The notes beneath the pieces were generated by a model that worked only from the letters and a program-made list of their open reading frames with translations, ran no database searches and had not been told where the DNA came from. This document shows, piece after piece, positions 8,881 to 16,589 of a stretch of 64,000 nt of DNA. Both the position numbers and the translations under genes were made by a program. Source of the stretch: Tangfeifania diversioriginum (GTDB taxonomy: Bacteria; Bacteroidota; Bacteroidia; Bacteroidales; Prolixibacteraceae); assembly GCF_900141875.1 (NCBI RefSeq), contig NZ_FQZE01000010.1, forward strand, positions 1 to 64,000. The letters run 5' to 3'. Position 1 is the stretch's first letter; every line of letters starts with the position of its first letter.

Positions 8881-9504
8881 ATGAAAAAAATAGTGACTGT
8901 AATTTTCTTGTCCATCCTGTCAATCGCAGTATTCGCTCAGCAAAACGAGGAAGAAATAATCAGGGATAATTTTAATAAATACAGAACTTTATCGCTTCAA
9001 AGCAACGGAGTAGAAGCTGTTAAGTATTTAGACAGCCGTTCAATAAAGTATTATGAAACGATACTGGAGCTTGTAAAAAATGCGGATTCATTAAAAGTAG
9101 AATCACTCACTTTGATGGGTAAGTTTATGGTTTTCAGTATCAGAAAAATGGTGCCGAAAGAAGATATCCTGAAATTCGACGGCAAAGCACTATTGGTTTA
9201 TGCCATCGATAACGGGATGATTGACAACAGCAGTGCAAGGAATATTGGAATCGGGGAGGTAATAGTTGAAGACCAATTTGCCAAAGGCCAGCTGATTGTT
9301 AATGGAAACGTAACACCGCATTTTTTCCATTTTTATTTTGAAGAAGGTCAGTGGAAATTTGATATAACCTCTTTAATTCCGATTGGAATACCGTACTTCG
9401 AAAAAATAGTGGAAACATTAGGTGAAAAGGGAATTGCTACATTCATTCAAAATATGGACACCCTGAACTACCAAAACCAGGATATTTGGGAACCCGTTAA
9501 TTGA
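8881..9504 (+). CDS. Exported protein of unknown function
   Basis: 207 aa; Sec signal peptide of about 19 residues ending AVFAQ. The rest is soluble, with alternating helix and strand character; an acidic start (NEEEIIRDNF) and a pattern of helix-rich first half then beta strands ending in FHFYFEEGQWKFDI recall NTF2-like folds, but I do not recognise a family. The gene sits between two copies of a promoter-like direct repeat, which suggests it belongs to a small duplicated or captured cassette. Confidence 0.75.
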   Translation: MKKIVTVIFLSILSIAVFAQQNEEEIIRDNFNKYRTLSLQSNGVEAVKYLDSRSIKYYETILELVKNADSLKVESLTLMGKFMVFSIRKMVPKEDILKFDGKALLVYAIDNGMIDNSSARNIGIGEVIVEDQFAKGQLIVNGNVTPHFFHFYFEEGQWKFDITSLIPIGIPYFEKIVETLGEKGIATFIQNMDTLNYQNQDIWEPVN

Positions 9505-9843
9505 ATTTTTTTCAGCAGGCGACCTGCTCTTTTCATCAGCTAAAAGGAACGATGCCAGTTAACAAATCCGGATACCCGCTCCTTGTTTATTTAACAAAAG
9601 TTGGTTAGCTTTAACTCTGAATATCAACCGAAAACCGAGTGAAGAGATGCACGCCAGAATAGCTCAAAATGAATTTTACGTTCCCCACGGGAAACCAACA
9701 AAGAATGCAGGGTTTTTGCCCACACAAAGTCAGGATTTTAAAGACAATTCAAATGTGAATAGTTCCAACAACCGGTTGTGTGGTAAATTCGGAAAAGTAG
9801 GACAGTTAAAAAAGTTGTATTGCATTAAAAAATAGATAATTAC
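9505..9843. other. Intergenic stretch holding repeat copy 2; no convincing gene
   Basis: Contains the second 62-bp repeat (9582-9643). A 62-codon open frame at 9647-9835 starts just after the repeat (MHARIAQNEF) and shares a short similar word with the leader of copy 1, but has odd composition and no family resemblance, so it is more likely non-coding leader. Nothing else was seen. Confidence 0.5.
9582..9643 (+). repeat. 62-bp direct repeat, copy 2
   Basis: Differs from copy 1 (8727-8788) at five positions. The promoter-like CTTG-N20-TAGCTTTA is unchanged (9582-9585, 9606-9613). It lies about 200 nt before the GT51 membrane protein gene and could drive it. Confidence 0.75.
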
Positions 9844-11139
9844 ATGGAATTTCAACAATATTATCCTACATATAATTACCAAGAAAGAGATATAGTTCTT
9901 GCTGAATTTGAGGAAGCACAGAAAATAGCAAACACTCAAAGTAAATTATATGGGCAATTAGCAAATTTTCTAATAGCATTTGTGACTGTCGGTATAACCT
10001 TGCTCTTAAAGACATCTGATAAGTCGACAAATCAAGCAATTGTTGTTGTTAAGGATAATGTGATATTCTTTGATGTTTTCCTTGGGATAATAGGTTTGGT
10101 AATCCTTCGATATTTTATTGAATTACAAAGAACAATAGTAATTAATAGTCGAAAAGTAATAACTCTTAGGCGTATGCTTGGATTAGATTATGGACATTTA
10201 CAATTAACTATTCCTAATTGGAGAGTTGAAGGGGCAACAAATCCATTTGTAGTTAGGTTATTTCCTGGCTGGCTGAAATTTGGAAGTAGTCCATTTTGGA
10301 TAATTGCCTTGACTTTAAATGTTTTTTGGTATTTCTCGTTGCCTTCAATAGAATATGATATAATCACAAAATATTGGTATGTAATTAATATTCTCATCAC
10401 TGTTTTTTATGCTTTAGTATTTCGAATACAATTAAATGAGACTCATGAATCATTTTATCTTTCAATTGTGAAAAACGTTTCAAAACTACTTAGAATAAAA
10501 TTGGTTAAGGACTTTGAATATGTACTGTATCGAGCAAAGCTCTCAGTGAATGAAAAGAATAGACTGAAATATAGAACGCATAACGTTGAAAAGGTTTTAA
10601 TTGAAATTGAAGATTCTAGGTTTAACAAGCACAATGGAGTTGATTTGAAATCAATAGGACGCTCTATATTGAGTCTTTCCAAGAAATATCGCAAGAAAAA
10701 AGGATTTTTAAAAAGTGGAGGCTCAACAATTACGATGCAATTATGTAGAACCTTACTAATTCCATCAAATCAGAATCCAGTAAGGAGAAAAATAATTGAA
10801 ATGCTTCTATCTATGTGGTATGAAAATCAATTTTCAAAGGCTGATATTATTGCTTTTTACTTAACATCTGTCAGATTTGAAAAAAGAATAAATGGGATTA
10901 TTTTAGCCACAAAATACTTTTTCCCAGACAAAGAGGACAAAGCTTATTCTAATGAAGAAGCTTTTTTCTTGATTGAGAGACTTTCCAATATTTCCTCAAC
11001 TTACAGAAAAGAGCGGATTAGAAACTTGTATAAACGGATTTCTGATTCCATTGAATTAAATTGGGAGATTATATTGAATATATATGACGAGCAAGAAAGG
11101 AATAGGAGAATAACGCAATACAATGTATATACAAAATAG
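9844..11139 (+). CDS. Four-TM protein with orphan GT51 (peptidoglycan transglycosylase) domain
   Basis: 431 aa. Hydrophobic segments at ~40-58, 75-95, 150-170 and 178-198, then a soluble C-terminal half with class A PBP / MGT transglycosylase motifs: catalytic Glu256 in EDSRFNKHNGVD, GGSTITMQLCRTL at ~292, and RRKIIEMLLSMWYE at ~316, followed by a YLTSVRF segment where classical enzymes read YLN. No transpeptidase domain is present. GT51 enzymes polymerise lipid II outside the membrane; here the basic loop between TM2 and TM3 and the basic segment after TM4 would place the domain inside, which is odd. The gene is clearly more AT-rich than its neighbours and Ile/Lys-rich, suggesting transfer. 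The biological role is unknown. Confidence 0.82.
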   Translation: MEFQQYYPTYNYQERDIVLAEFEEAQKIANTQSKLYGQLANFLIAFVTVGITLLLKTSDKSTNQAIVVVKDNVIFFDVFLGIIGLVILRYFIELQRTIVINSRKVITLRRMLGLDYGHLQLTIPNWRVEGATNPFVVRLFPGWLKFGSSPFWIIALTLNVFWYFSLPSIEYDIITKYWYVINILITVFYALVFRIQLNETHESFYLSIVKNVSKLLRIKLVKDFEYVLYRAKLSVNEKNRLKYRTHNVEKVLIEIEDSRFNKHNGVDLKSIGRSILSLSKKYRKKKGFLKSGGSTITMQLCRTLLIPSNQNPVRRKIIEMLLSMWYENQFSKADIIAFYLTSVRFEKRINGIILATKYFFPDKEDKAYSNEEAFFLIERLSNISSTYRKERIRNLYKRISDSIELNWEIILNIYDEQERNRRITQYNVYTK

Positions 11140-11484
11140 ATGATATAATCTTAATTTCAAGGGCTGTTGCCCGCTTAAAAATCGTAACGGTTTGATAAGT
11201 TTGAATCCCGCAATCGCCTACTTTGCATATACTCACCGTTAGCTAATTAAACATAGAAACTAAAAATTAATAAAATATCATTTCAAGATCTGGCTGAATA
11301 TATTTTGAAATAAGTTAACAAACCTATGATTGCAAATAGAATTTATCAATTAGCTGTTGATTTCCCTCGCTGGTTCGGACTTGTAATCCGGATCTTTTAG
11401 AAACTGAAATTTATTGATTTGAAAAAAGGTGTTAAAGTCAAATTTCAAAGCTGGATTCTTCAAAAAGAATTACGAAAAAAATAA
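11140..11484. other. AT-rich intergenic stretch before the RAYT remnant
   Basis: No gene seen. A short hairpin-like word CGGACTTGTAATCCG (11376-11390) lies about 95 nt before the RAYT remnant, as expected for a REP-type target of that transposase family; this link is inference. The remainder looks like decayed sequence. Confidence 0.4.
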
Positions 11485-11745
11485 ATGAATAAATTCCAAA
11501 ATAAATACCGCATTTCCTCAGCCCGGCTGCAAAATTGGGATTACGGATGGAATGCACCTTATTTTGTAACCATTTGCACAAAAAACAGGGACCATTTTTT
11601 TTGGGAAATCCAGGATGGCAAAATGATATTTTCAGAAATTGGTGAAAAGGCCGATGAATTTTGGCTGGAAATACCTGAACATTTTTTAGATTACATCATC
11701 GATAACCCTGAAAATTGGCACAAGGATAAATTCAATAAAGATTAA
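11485..11745 (+). pseudogene. REP-associated tyrosine transposase (RAYT), internally deleted
   Basis: 86 aa. Residues 1-65 match the N-terminus of Bacteroidota RAYTs (YRISSARLQNWDYGWNAPYF then VTICTKNRDHFF), and the last ~18 residues (YIIDNPENWHKDKF) match the C-terminus of the same family. The middle, which carries the HUH pair and the catalytic Tyr, is missing, so the reading frame joins the two ends and the protein cannot be active. Full family members are roughly 170-240 aa. Confidence 0.8.
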
Positions 11746-11878
11746 TTATGCTTTACAGAATTTCATTCCGGCTGGCTCCAAAAAAATGAAAGATTTTCAA
11801 ACATGAGGAATAAATTTTTAATTTAGGGTTTGAATATTCCGGAAATGAAATTTTTTAACAGAAATAGACAATAAAACT

Positions 11879-13159
11879 ATGAAGACGAAATTATCACTAT
11901 TCCTACTGCTTTTAACAGGAATTCTTTTCCAAAGCAATGCCCAGCCATCCAAACAGCTGGTGCAGGTAATTGTAACACCCGACCGTGCCGACTGGACATA
12001 CGAAAAAGGCGACCGCGCTGAGTTTGAAATCCAGGTACTGAAAAACAACGTGCCGCTTGACGGAGTGGAGGTAACTTACCGCATTCAGCCTGAGCAGATG
12101 AGCGCCTGGGACAAAGGACGGGTGACGCTGAAAAAAGGCAGTACTACATTAAAATCAAAGCGGTTCAGGGATGCCGGCTTTTTGCGCTGCCACGCTTCGG
12201 TGGAAGTGGACGGCAAAACGTATTCATCTTACGCCACAGCCGGGTTTTCACCTGAAGAAATTGAACCGACCACCACTTTGCCACCCGATTTTGAGCAGTT
12301 TTGGGAAGATGCCAAAGCTGAGCTCGCTGAAGTGCCCGTGAAGCCGGTTTTAACACTAATGCCCGAACGCTGCACCGACAAAGTGGACGTTTATCACGTA
12401 AGTATCGACAACATAAAAGGGAAAATTTACGGCATTCTGAGCAAACCCAAAGCCGAAGGAAATTACCCGGCCATTTTGCATGTTCCGGGTGCCGGCATCC
12501 GGCCGTATTACGGCGATCCGTGGAGTGCCGAAAAAGGGATTATCACCTTCCAAGTTGGGATTCACGGCATCCCCGTCAACCTCGACCAGGAAGTGTATGA
12601 CAATTTAAGTTACGGCGCGCTCAATAATTACTGGGTGACCAATCTCGACGACAAAGACAACTACTATTACAAACGGGTGTACCTCGGCTGTGTGCGTGCG
12701 GTCGATTTTATCGAAACCCTCGACTGCTTTAACGGCGAAGATATTGCCGTAACCGGCGGCAGTCAGGGCGGCGCGCTTTCCATTGTAACTGCCGGTCTCG
12801 ACGACCGCATTGATTACCTCGCGGCTTTCTATCCGGCGTTGTCCGATTTAACGGGTTACCTGAACGACCGCGCCGGCGGTTGGCCGTACATGTTCCGCGA
12901 CGGGTTCACCAACAAACACGAAAAGGTGGAAACTTCGAAATATTTCGATGTGGTCAACTTCGCCCGTTTTGTTGAAGTGCCGGGTTGGTATAGCTGGGGC
13001 TACAACGACAATGTGTGTCCGCCTACCTCAACCTATTCCGCGTATAATGTTATAGAGGCTGAAAAAGAACTACACATTTTTCAGGAAACGCAACACTGGA
13101 CTTTCCCGGAGCAACGGGAACAAAGAAATACCTGGCTTTTTGATAACCTGTTGAAATAA
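11879..13159 (+). CDS. Exported acetyl-xylan-esterase-like alpha/beta hydrolase
   Basis: 426 aa with a signal peptide ending SNAQ. Residues ~25-125 look like an Ig/beta-sandwich domain, ~135-426 like the AXE1 (CE7-type) esterase domain. The nucleophile is in GGSQGGALS, a likely acid in WGYNDNVCPPT and the His in TQHWTFPE near the C-terminus. Such enzymes remove acetyl groups from xylan and other sugars. A DUF6807 gene follows after 14 nt, so both probably work on an imported or surface glycan. Esterase substrate cannot be set from sequence. Confidence 0.87.
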   Translation: MKTKLSLFLLLLTGILFQSNAQPSKQLVQVIVTPDRADWTYEKGDRAEFEIQVLKNNVPLDGVEVTYRIQPEQMSAWDKGRVTLKKGSTTLKSKRFRDAGFLRCHASVEVDGKTYSSYATAGFSPEEIEPTTTLPPDFEQFWEDAKAELAEVPVKPVLTLMPERCTDKVDVYHVSIDNIKGKIYGILSKPKAEGNYPAILHVPGAGIRPYYGDPWSAEKGIITFQVGIHGIPVNLDQEVYDNLSYGALNNYWVTNLDDKDNYYYKRVYLGCVRAVDFIETLDCFNGEDIAVTGGSQGGALSIVTAGLDDRIDYLAAFYPALSDLTGYLNDRAGGWPYMFRDGFTNKHEKVETSKYFDVVNFARFVEVPGWYSWGYNDNVCPPTSTYSAYNVIEAEKELHIFQETQHWTFPEQREQRNTWLFDNLLK

Positions 13160-13173
13160 AACTTTAAATATCA

Positions 13174-14109
13174 ATGAAACTAATCGCGATACCTTTTTTA
13201 TTGCTGCTCATTTTTTCGTTGAACCTGCATGCGCAGGTAACCCTGCAAAAAGAGGAGGGGGGCTTGCTTTTTTTGGAAAACGGGGAGAAAATACTTTTTT
13301 ACCAGTCTGCCCCGAAAAATTACAAAGGTGAATACGAACGCTGCAATTATATTCACCCGTTGTGGGGAATTGACGGAGCTGTTCTGACGGAAGATTTTCC
13401 AGTTGATCATCTGCATCATCGCGGCGTATTTTGGGCCTGGCACCAAGTGAAAATCGATGGAAAACGCATCGGCGACCCGTGGTTGCTCGAGAACTTTGAG
13501 CAGAATGTAACGGAGGTTGAATTTTTTCTGAAACCCGATGGGGCAGGCGTTTTAAAAACCAGGGTAGAGTGGAAATCAAACCTGTGGCTTAAACAGGGGA
13601 AAAAAGCGCCCTATCTGCAGGAAAGCTCAAAAATTACAATTCACCCCGAAGAACGAAACTACCGCCGAATCGATTTTGAAATCAGCTTGCTTGCGCTGGC
13701 AGAAAATCTGGAAATTGGCGGCTCCGAAGATGAAAAAGGGTACAGTGGTTTTTCGGTGCGATTAAAATTGCCCGAAGATGTTGAGTTCACCGGACCTGAA
13801 GGTGAAGTAGAGCCGCAAACAACTGCGGTGGAATCGGAAGGATTTATCAATATTTTGGGAAGTATGGGCACCGGAGGTAAAAATGCCGGGGTGGTGATTG
13901 TCGATCATCCCGAAAATCCCGGTTATCCGCAACCCTGGATTTTACGCAGCCAAAACAGCATGCAAAATGCTGCTTATCCTGGCAATAAAACAATTCCGGT
14001 GTCAACCACCGAACCACTGGTTTTGAAATATTCGTTGATTGTTTATTCGCGCCGTATGAACGAACGAAAAATCAAACGGATTATGGAAGATGTTTTTATG
14101 GATAATTGA
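13174..14109 (+). CDS. Exported DUF6807 (PmoA-like) protein
   Basis: 311 aa, signal peptide ending LHAQ. The family signature is visible in the HLHHRGVFWAWH segment near residue 75, and the beta-rich body resembles galactose-mutarotase-type sandwiches. Members are annotated as PmoA-like but occur in sugar-degrading clusters of Bacteroidota and Planctomycetes and have no shown monooxygenase role. Co-transcribed with the esterase (14-nt gap). The word GATAATTGAACCGG occurs across its stop codon (14101-14114) and again at 14143-14156. Confidence 0.82.
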   Translation: MKLIAIPFLLLLIFSLNLHAQVTLQKEEGGLLFLENGEKILFYQSAPKNYKGEYERCNYIHPLWGIDGAVLTEDFPVDHLHHRGVFWAWHQVKIDGKRIGDPWLLENFEQNVTEVEFFLKPDGAGVLKTRVEWKSNLWLKQGKKAPYLQESSKITIHPEERNYRRIDFEISLLALAENLEIGGSEDEKGYSGFSVRLKLPEDVEFTGPEGEVEPQTTAVESEGFINILGSMGTGGKNAGVVIVDHPENPGYPQPWILRSQNSMQNAAYPGNKTIPVSTTEPLVLKYSLIVYSRRMNERKIKRIMEDVFMDN

Positions 14110-14205
14110 ACCGGGCAGCATGAGAATTTTAATCGTTTTTTAGATAATTGAACCGGTATTCATCATGCATGTACAACAAAACATTTTGAGTGAGACCATG
14201 AAGGT

Positions 14206-14802
14206 TCAAACAATATTTTCAATTTTTATTTCCGGCATTTCATTCAAACCCTGCATGGCGTTTATTAAGCCTGCTTTTTCAAAGCGGGGTATATCATCAG
14301 GGGTAATTCGACACACTTTGATTTTGCCTTCTTCAATGAGTTGGGCGCGCCGCGTTCCGCGGAGCAGCGGCGTGTCGGGTGTCCACCATTCTTTGCCATC
14401 AAAAAAAACAATATTGGCTACATAGCTTTCGGTGATGCAGCCGTTTTTTACAATTAATATGTCGTCGCAATTTCCCCGTTTTTCAAAAAGTTCGTTGAGC
14501 TTTTTTCTGTCAGTAAATTTATAGCGATAATCGATAGTGCAGTCTTCCATTAGTTTCAGACTTTCCACTTTCCGGTATTCATACGGATGAAATTCAATTT
14601 TTTCAATATCGGAAGCGTAAATCACTCTGCACCGGAAAAGCCCGGTTTGATATTTTTCCGGCACTTTTATCTCTTCAATAAGGTTTAATTCGAAATTTTC
14701 CCCGAAAAGTTCTTTCCGTGCAAGATTAAAACGAGCCTGGTGGTAACGAAGATTTTCCAGCTTTCCGTTTTTGCATTTTATGGTTTCAACCAACTGGCAC
14801 AT
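14206..14802 (-). CDS. Class IV aminotransferase, aminodeoxychorismate lyase (PabC)-like
   Basis: 198 aa, PLP fold type IV. The likely Schiff-base Lys is in YRYKFTDR near 95; ITESYVANIVFF near 128 is the cofactor-binding turn and PLLRGTRRAQL near 148 the C-terminal signature. Shorter than the usual ~270 aa but typical of the small PabC-like proteins of Bacteroidota. It starts inside the end of pabB (17-nt overlap), so the two are translationally coupled and together should convert chorismate to p-aminobenzoate for folate. Confidence 0.87.
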   Translation of the reverse strand: MCQLVETIKCKNGKLENLRYHQARFNLARKELFGENFELNLIEEIKVPEKYQTGLFRCRVIYASDIEKIEFHPYEYRKVESLKLMEDCTIDYRYKFTDRKKLNELFEKRGNCDDILIVKNGCITESYVANIVFFDGKEWWTPDTPLLRGTRRAQLIEEGKIKVCRITPDDIPRFEKAGLINAMQGLNEMPEIKIENIV

Positions 14803-15757
14803 ACACTTTTTTTAGCAGTTCTTCATACTCGGTTTGGGCATCACTCATAAATGTGATTCCGCCGCCGCTTTTGTAAATCAACTGTCCCTTTTGGTTCTCA
14901 ATAAAACGGATCAGTACACAACTGTCGAGGTTGGTACCGTCGAAAACACCAAAAATACCGGTGTAGTAACCTCTTTCGTAATTTTCGGCTGACCGGATAA
15001 TTTCCACTGTTTTTGGTTTGGGCGCCCCAGAAACGGAACCGGGCGGAAGCATCTGAAAAATGATATCTCCGATTTTTTCCGGATAATCTTCAGGTAAAAA
15101 GCCTGTGATTTCTGAACTCACCTGCCACAAATCTTTCTGATTGGTTTTGATGCGTTCGAGGTATCGGAACTTTTCAACCGTCACATTTTCGGCCACCAGA
15201 CTTAAATCGTTGCGGATTAAATCCACAATCGTGTTGTGTTCGGCCAGTTCTTTCGAGTCGGCCAGAATCAATCCTTCCGCATTCTCGGTTTCTGCATCGA
15301 TGGTGCCTTTCATGGGGAATGATGAAATTTTGCCCTTGTTGATTTTCACAAACGATTCCGGCGAAAAACAGACAAACCGGTTTTTCAGCAGTACTTTGTA
15401 GGGTGCCGAACTGATGTGGAAAATTTCTTCGATTGACAAATTACAATCCACTTGCGTGGGTCGGGTGTAATTCAGTAAATAGGTGTCGCCATTATGAATA
15501 TGATGCTGAACAAGGTCGAATCCTTTTTTGTAAGTTTCAAATGAAACAGGTTGCGTTGACCATCTTTCCAGTTTGGGAGTTTTTTCATTTTCAGGCAGTT
15601 TGTTGAAAAGGGGAGTTTGCCAAAAGATATTTTCCTCCGTTTTTTCAGATGTGAAAATTTGCGGATACTTTGCTTCAAAATCAATTAAAAAAGCAAACGG
15701 AATTCCCCGGCTGCCGCGCCGGTTCATTTCACCTTGTATTATTTCTGCTTTTTTCAT
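14786..15757 (-). CDS. pabB: Aminodeoxychorismate synthase component I
   Basis: 323 aa chorismate-binding enzyme making 4-amino-4-deoxychorismate for folate. FPMKGT at ~175 contains the Lys that separates PabB from anthranilate synthase (which has Ala there); GSVSGAPKPKTVEII and GVFDGTNLDSCV are the C-terminal chorismate-site motifs. Shorter than E. coli PabB (453 aa) because the N-terminal subdomain is reduced. Start set at ATG 15757; the next in-frame codon upstream (15769) is TTG. A separate PabA amidotransferase is not in this window. Confidence 0.92.
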   Translation of the reverse strand: MKKAEIIQGEMNRRGSRGIPFAFLIDFEAKYPQIFTSEKTEENIFWQTPLFNKLPENEKTPKLERWSTQPVSFETYKKGFDLVQHHIHNGDTYLLNYTRPTQVDCNLSIEEIFHISSAPYKVLLKNRFVCFSPESFVKINKGKISSFPMKGTIDAETENAEGLILADSKELAEHNTIVDLIRNDLSLVAENVTVEKFRYLERIKTNQKDLWQVSSEITGFLPEDYPEKIGDIIFQMLPPGSVSGAPKPKTVEIIRSAENYERGYYTGIFGVFDGTNLDSCVLIRFIENQKGQLIYKSGGGITFMSDAQTEYEELLKKVYVPVG

Positions 15758-15791
15758 GATCTCGGGCAAAGGTAAAATTTTTGTATGGAAA

Positions 15792-15931
15792 CCGTCCAGC
15801 GGCTAAGGTCCGCTTGACGGGTAGCGGTAGAATTCGTCCAGCGGTTTGATCCGCTTGACGGATAATTGAAAAAGACATTGTTTGTTTCATCAGTTTTATT
15901 ATCCGCCGAGCCGACTGTAGCGGCTTGGCGG
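15792..15931. repeat. Three REP-like hairpins in a row
   Basis: Copy 1, 15792-15820: CCGTCCAGCGG / CCGCTTGACGG around a 7-nt loop. Copy 2, 15835-15861: CGTCCAGCGG / CCGCTTGACGG around a 6-nt loop. Copy 3, 15903-15931: CCGCCGAGCCG / CGGCTTGGCGG with loop ACTGTAG. The first two share arms; the third has the same design with changed arms. They occupy the gap between the divergent pabB and the toxin-antitoxin pair and look like palindromes mobilised by RAYT transposases. Confidence 0.75.
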
Positions 15932-16001
15932 GGGTAATGCTTTTTCCTTGAATTCCGCCACTGAAAAAGAAGCAAACACTAAAAAAATGGTTATAAAAAT
16001 G

Positions 16002-16009
16002 TATCTTTG
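16002..16009 (+). promoter_or_regulatory. Putative -7 promoter element of the antitoxin-toxin pair
   Basis: TATCTTTG fits TAnnTTTG and lies 20 nt before the antitoxin ATG. The -33 element is not clear. Confidence 0.35.
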
Positions 16010-16029
16010 TAAAAATACGCGTAAAAACT

Positions 16030-16263
16030 ATGGCTACAGTTATTATTGATACACAAACGGATGAGGCAAAAAAGATGCTCGAGTTTTTGAAAACAGCACG
16101 ATATGCCAGAGTTGTTGAGGAAAAAATTCCCAATGAGGAAACATTGGCAGCCATCAATGAAGTAGAAGAGGGGAAAGTCAAATCGTATTCATCAGCAAAA
16201 GAATTGATGTCGGAGCTTAAAAAAAAAGCTGATGTACAAAATAAAAACAACCAACAGGTTTGA
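16030..16263 (+). CDS. Antitoxin of a YafQ-type toxin-antitoxin pair (RelB/DinJ-like)
   Basis: 77 aa. The N-terminal strand (ATVIIDTQ) and helices would give DNA binding and dimerisation; the C-terminal part (NEETLAAINEVEEGKVKSY, AKELMSELKK) matches the toxin-wrapping helix common to antitoxins of RelE-like toxins. It overlaps the toxin gene by 32 nt, a classic coupled arrangement. Probably represses its own promoter. The exact family name is uncertain. Confidence 0.78.
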   Translation: MATVIIDTQTDEAKKMLEFLKTARYARVVEEKIPNEETLAAINEVEEGKVKSYSSAKELMSELKKKADVQNKNNQQV

Positions 16264-16507
16264 GAAAGATTTCGTAAAATGCGTGAAACGAAATCTTAAT
16301 CCTGATGATTTAGGCGAAGTTCTCGAACTGCTTGAAAATAAAGGGAAATTACCCCGGCGTTTCAAATCACATACACTCTCAGGAAAATATAAAGGTTTTT
16401 GGGAATGCCACATTAAACCAGATTGGTTGCTAATCTGGAGGCAGAATGATTTAACAAAAGTAATTGAGTTAACAAGAACGGGAACTCATTCCGATCTTTT
16501 TAAGTGA
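16232..16507 (+). CDS. YafQ-family RelE-type mRNA interferase toxin
   Basis: 91 aa. The complete YafQ catalytic set can be placed: His47, His60, Asp64, Trp65, His86 and Phe90, in SHTLSG, CHIKPDWLLIW and RTGTHSDLF. YafQ toxins cut translating mRNA in the ribosomal A site at in-frame Lys codons. Active-site integrity suggests a functional toxin. Overlaps its antitoxin by 32 nt. Confidence 0.9.
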   Translation: MYKIKTTNRFEKDFVKCVKRNLNPDDLGEVLELLENKGKLPRRFKSHTLSGKYKGFWECHIKPDWLLIWRQNDLTKVIELTRTGTHSDLFK

Positions 16508-16564
16508 TATTTTTGAATCGCTTGAAATTGTGGACAAATCATCTTTAATTACCGCCATTATTTC

Positions 16565-16572
16565 TATTTTTG
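16565..16572 (+). promoter_or_regulatory. Putative -7 promoter element of yggS
   Basis: TATTTTTG matches TAnnTTTG, 18 nt before the ATG. A TTTA about 20 bp upstream may be the -33 element. Confidence 0.3.
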
Positions 16573-16589
16573 AGTGAAAATTTATTTGA

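Noticed and set aside
8727-9643. Interpretation of the 62-bp repeats as insertion-sequence ends or attachment sites
   Set aside because: They are direct repeats without inverted ends, and no integrase or transposase lies between them.
9647-9835. 62-codon open frame after repeat copy 2
   Set aside because: Starts at the repeat edge, unusual residue mix, no family resemblance and similarity only to non-coding leader of copy 1.
11140-11300. Possible integron attC-like word near 11220-11245 (CACCGTTAGCTAA)
   Set aside because: The core does not fit GTTRRRY and no matching R'' site or integrase is present.
15729-16250. 173-codon minus-strand frame over the REP-like hairpins and antitoxin
   Set aside because: Crosses palindromes and is antisense to the antitoxin; no domain seen.
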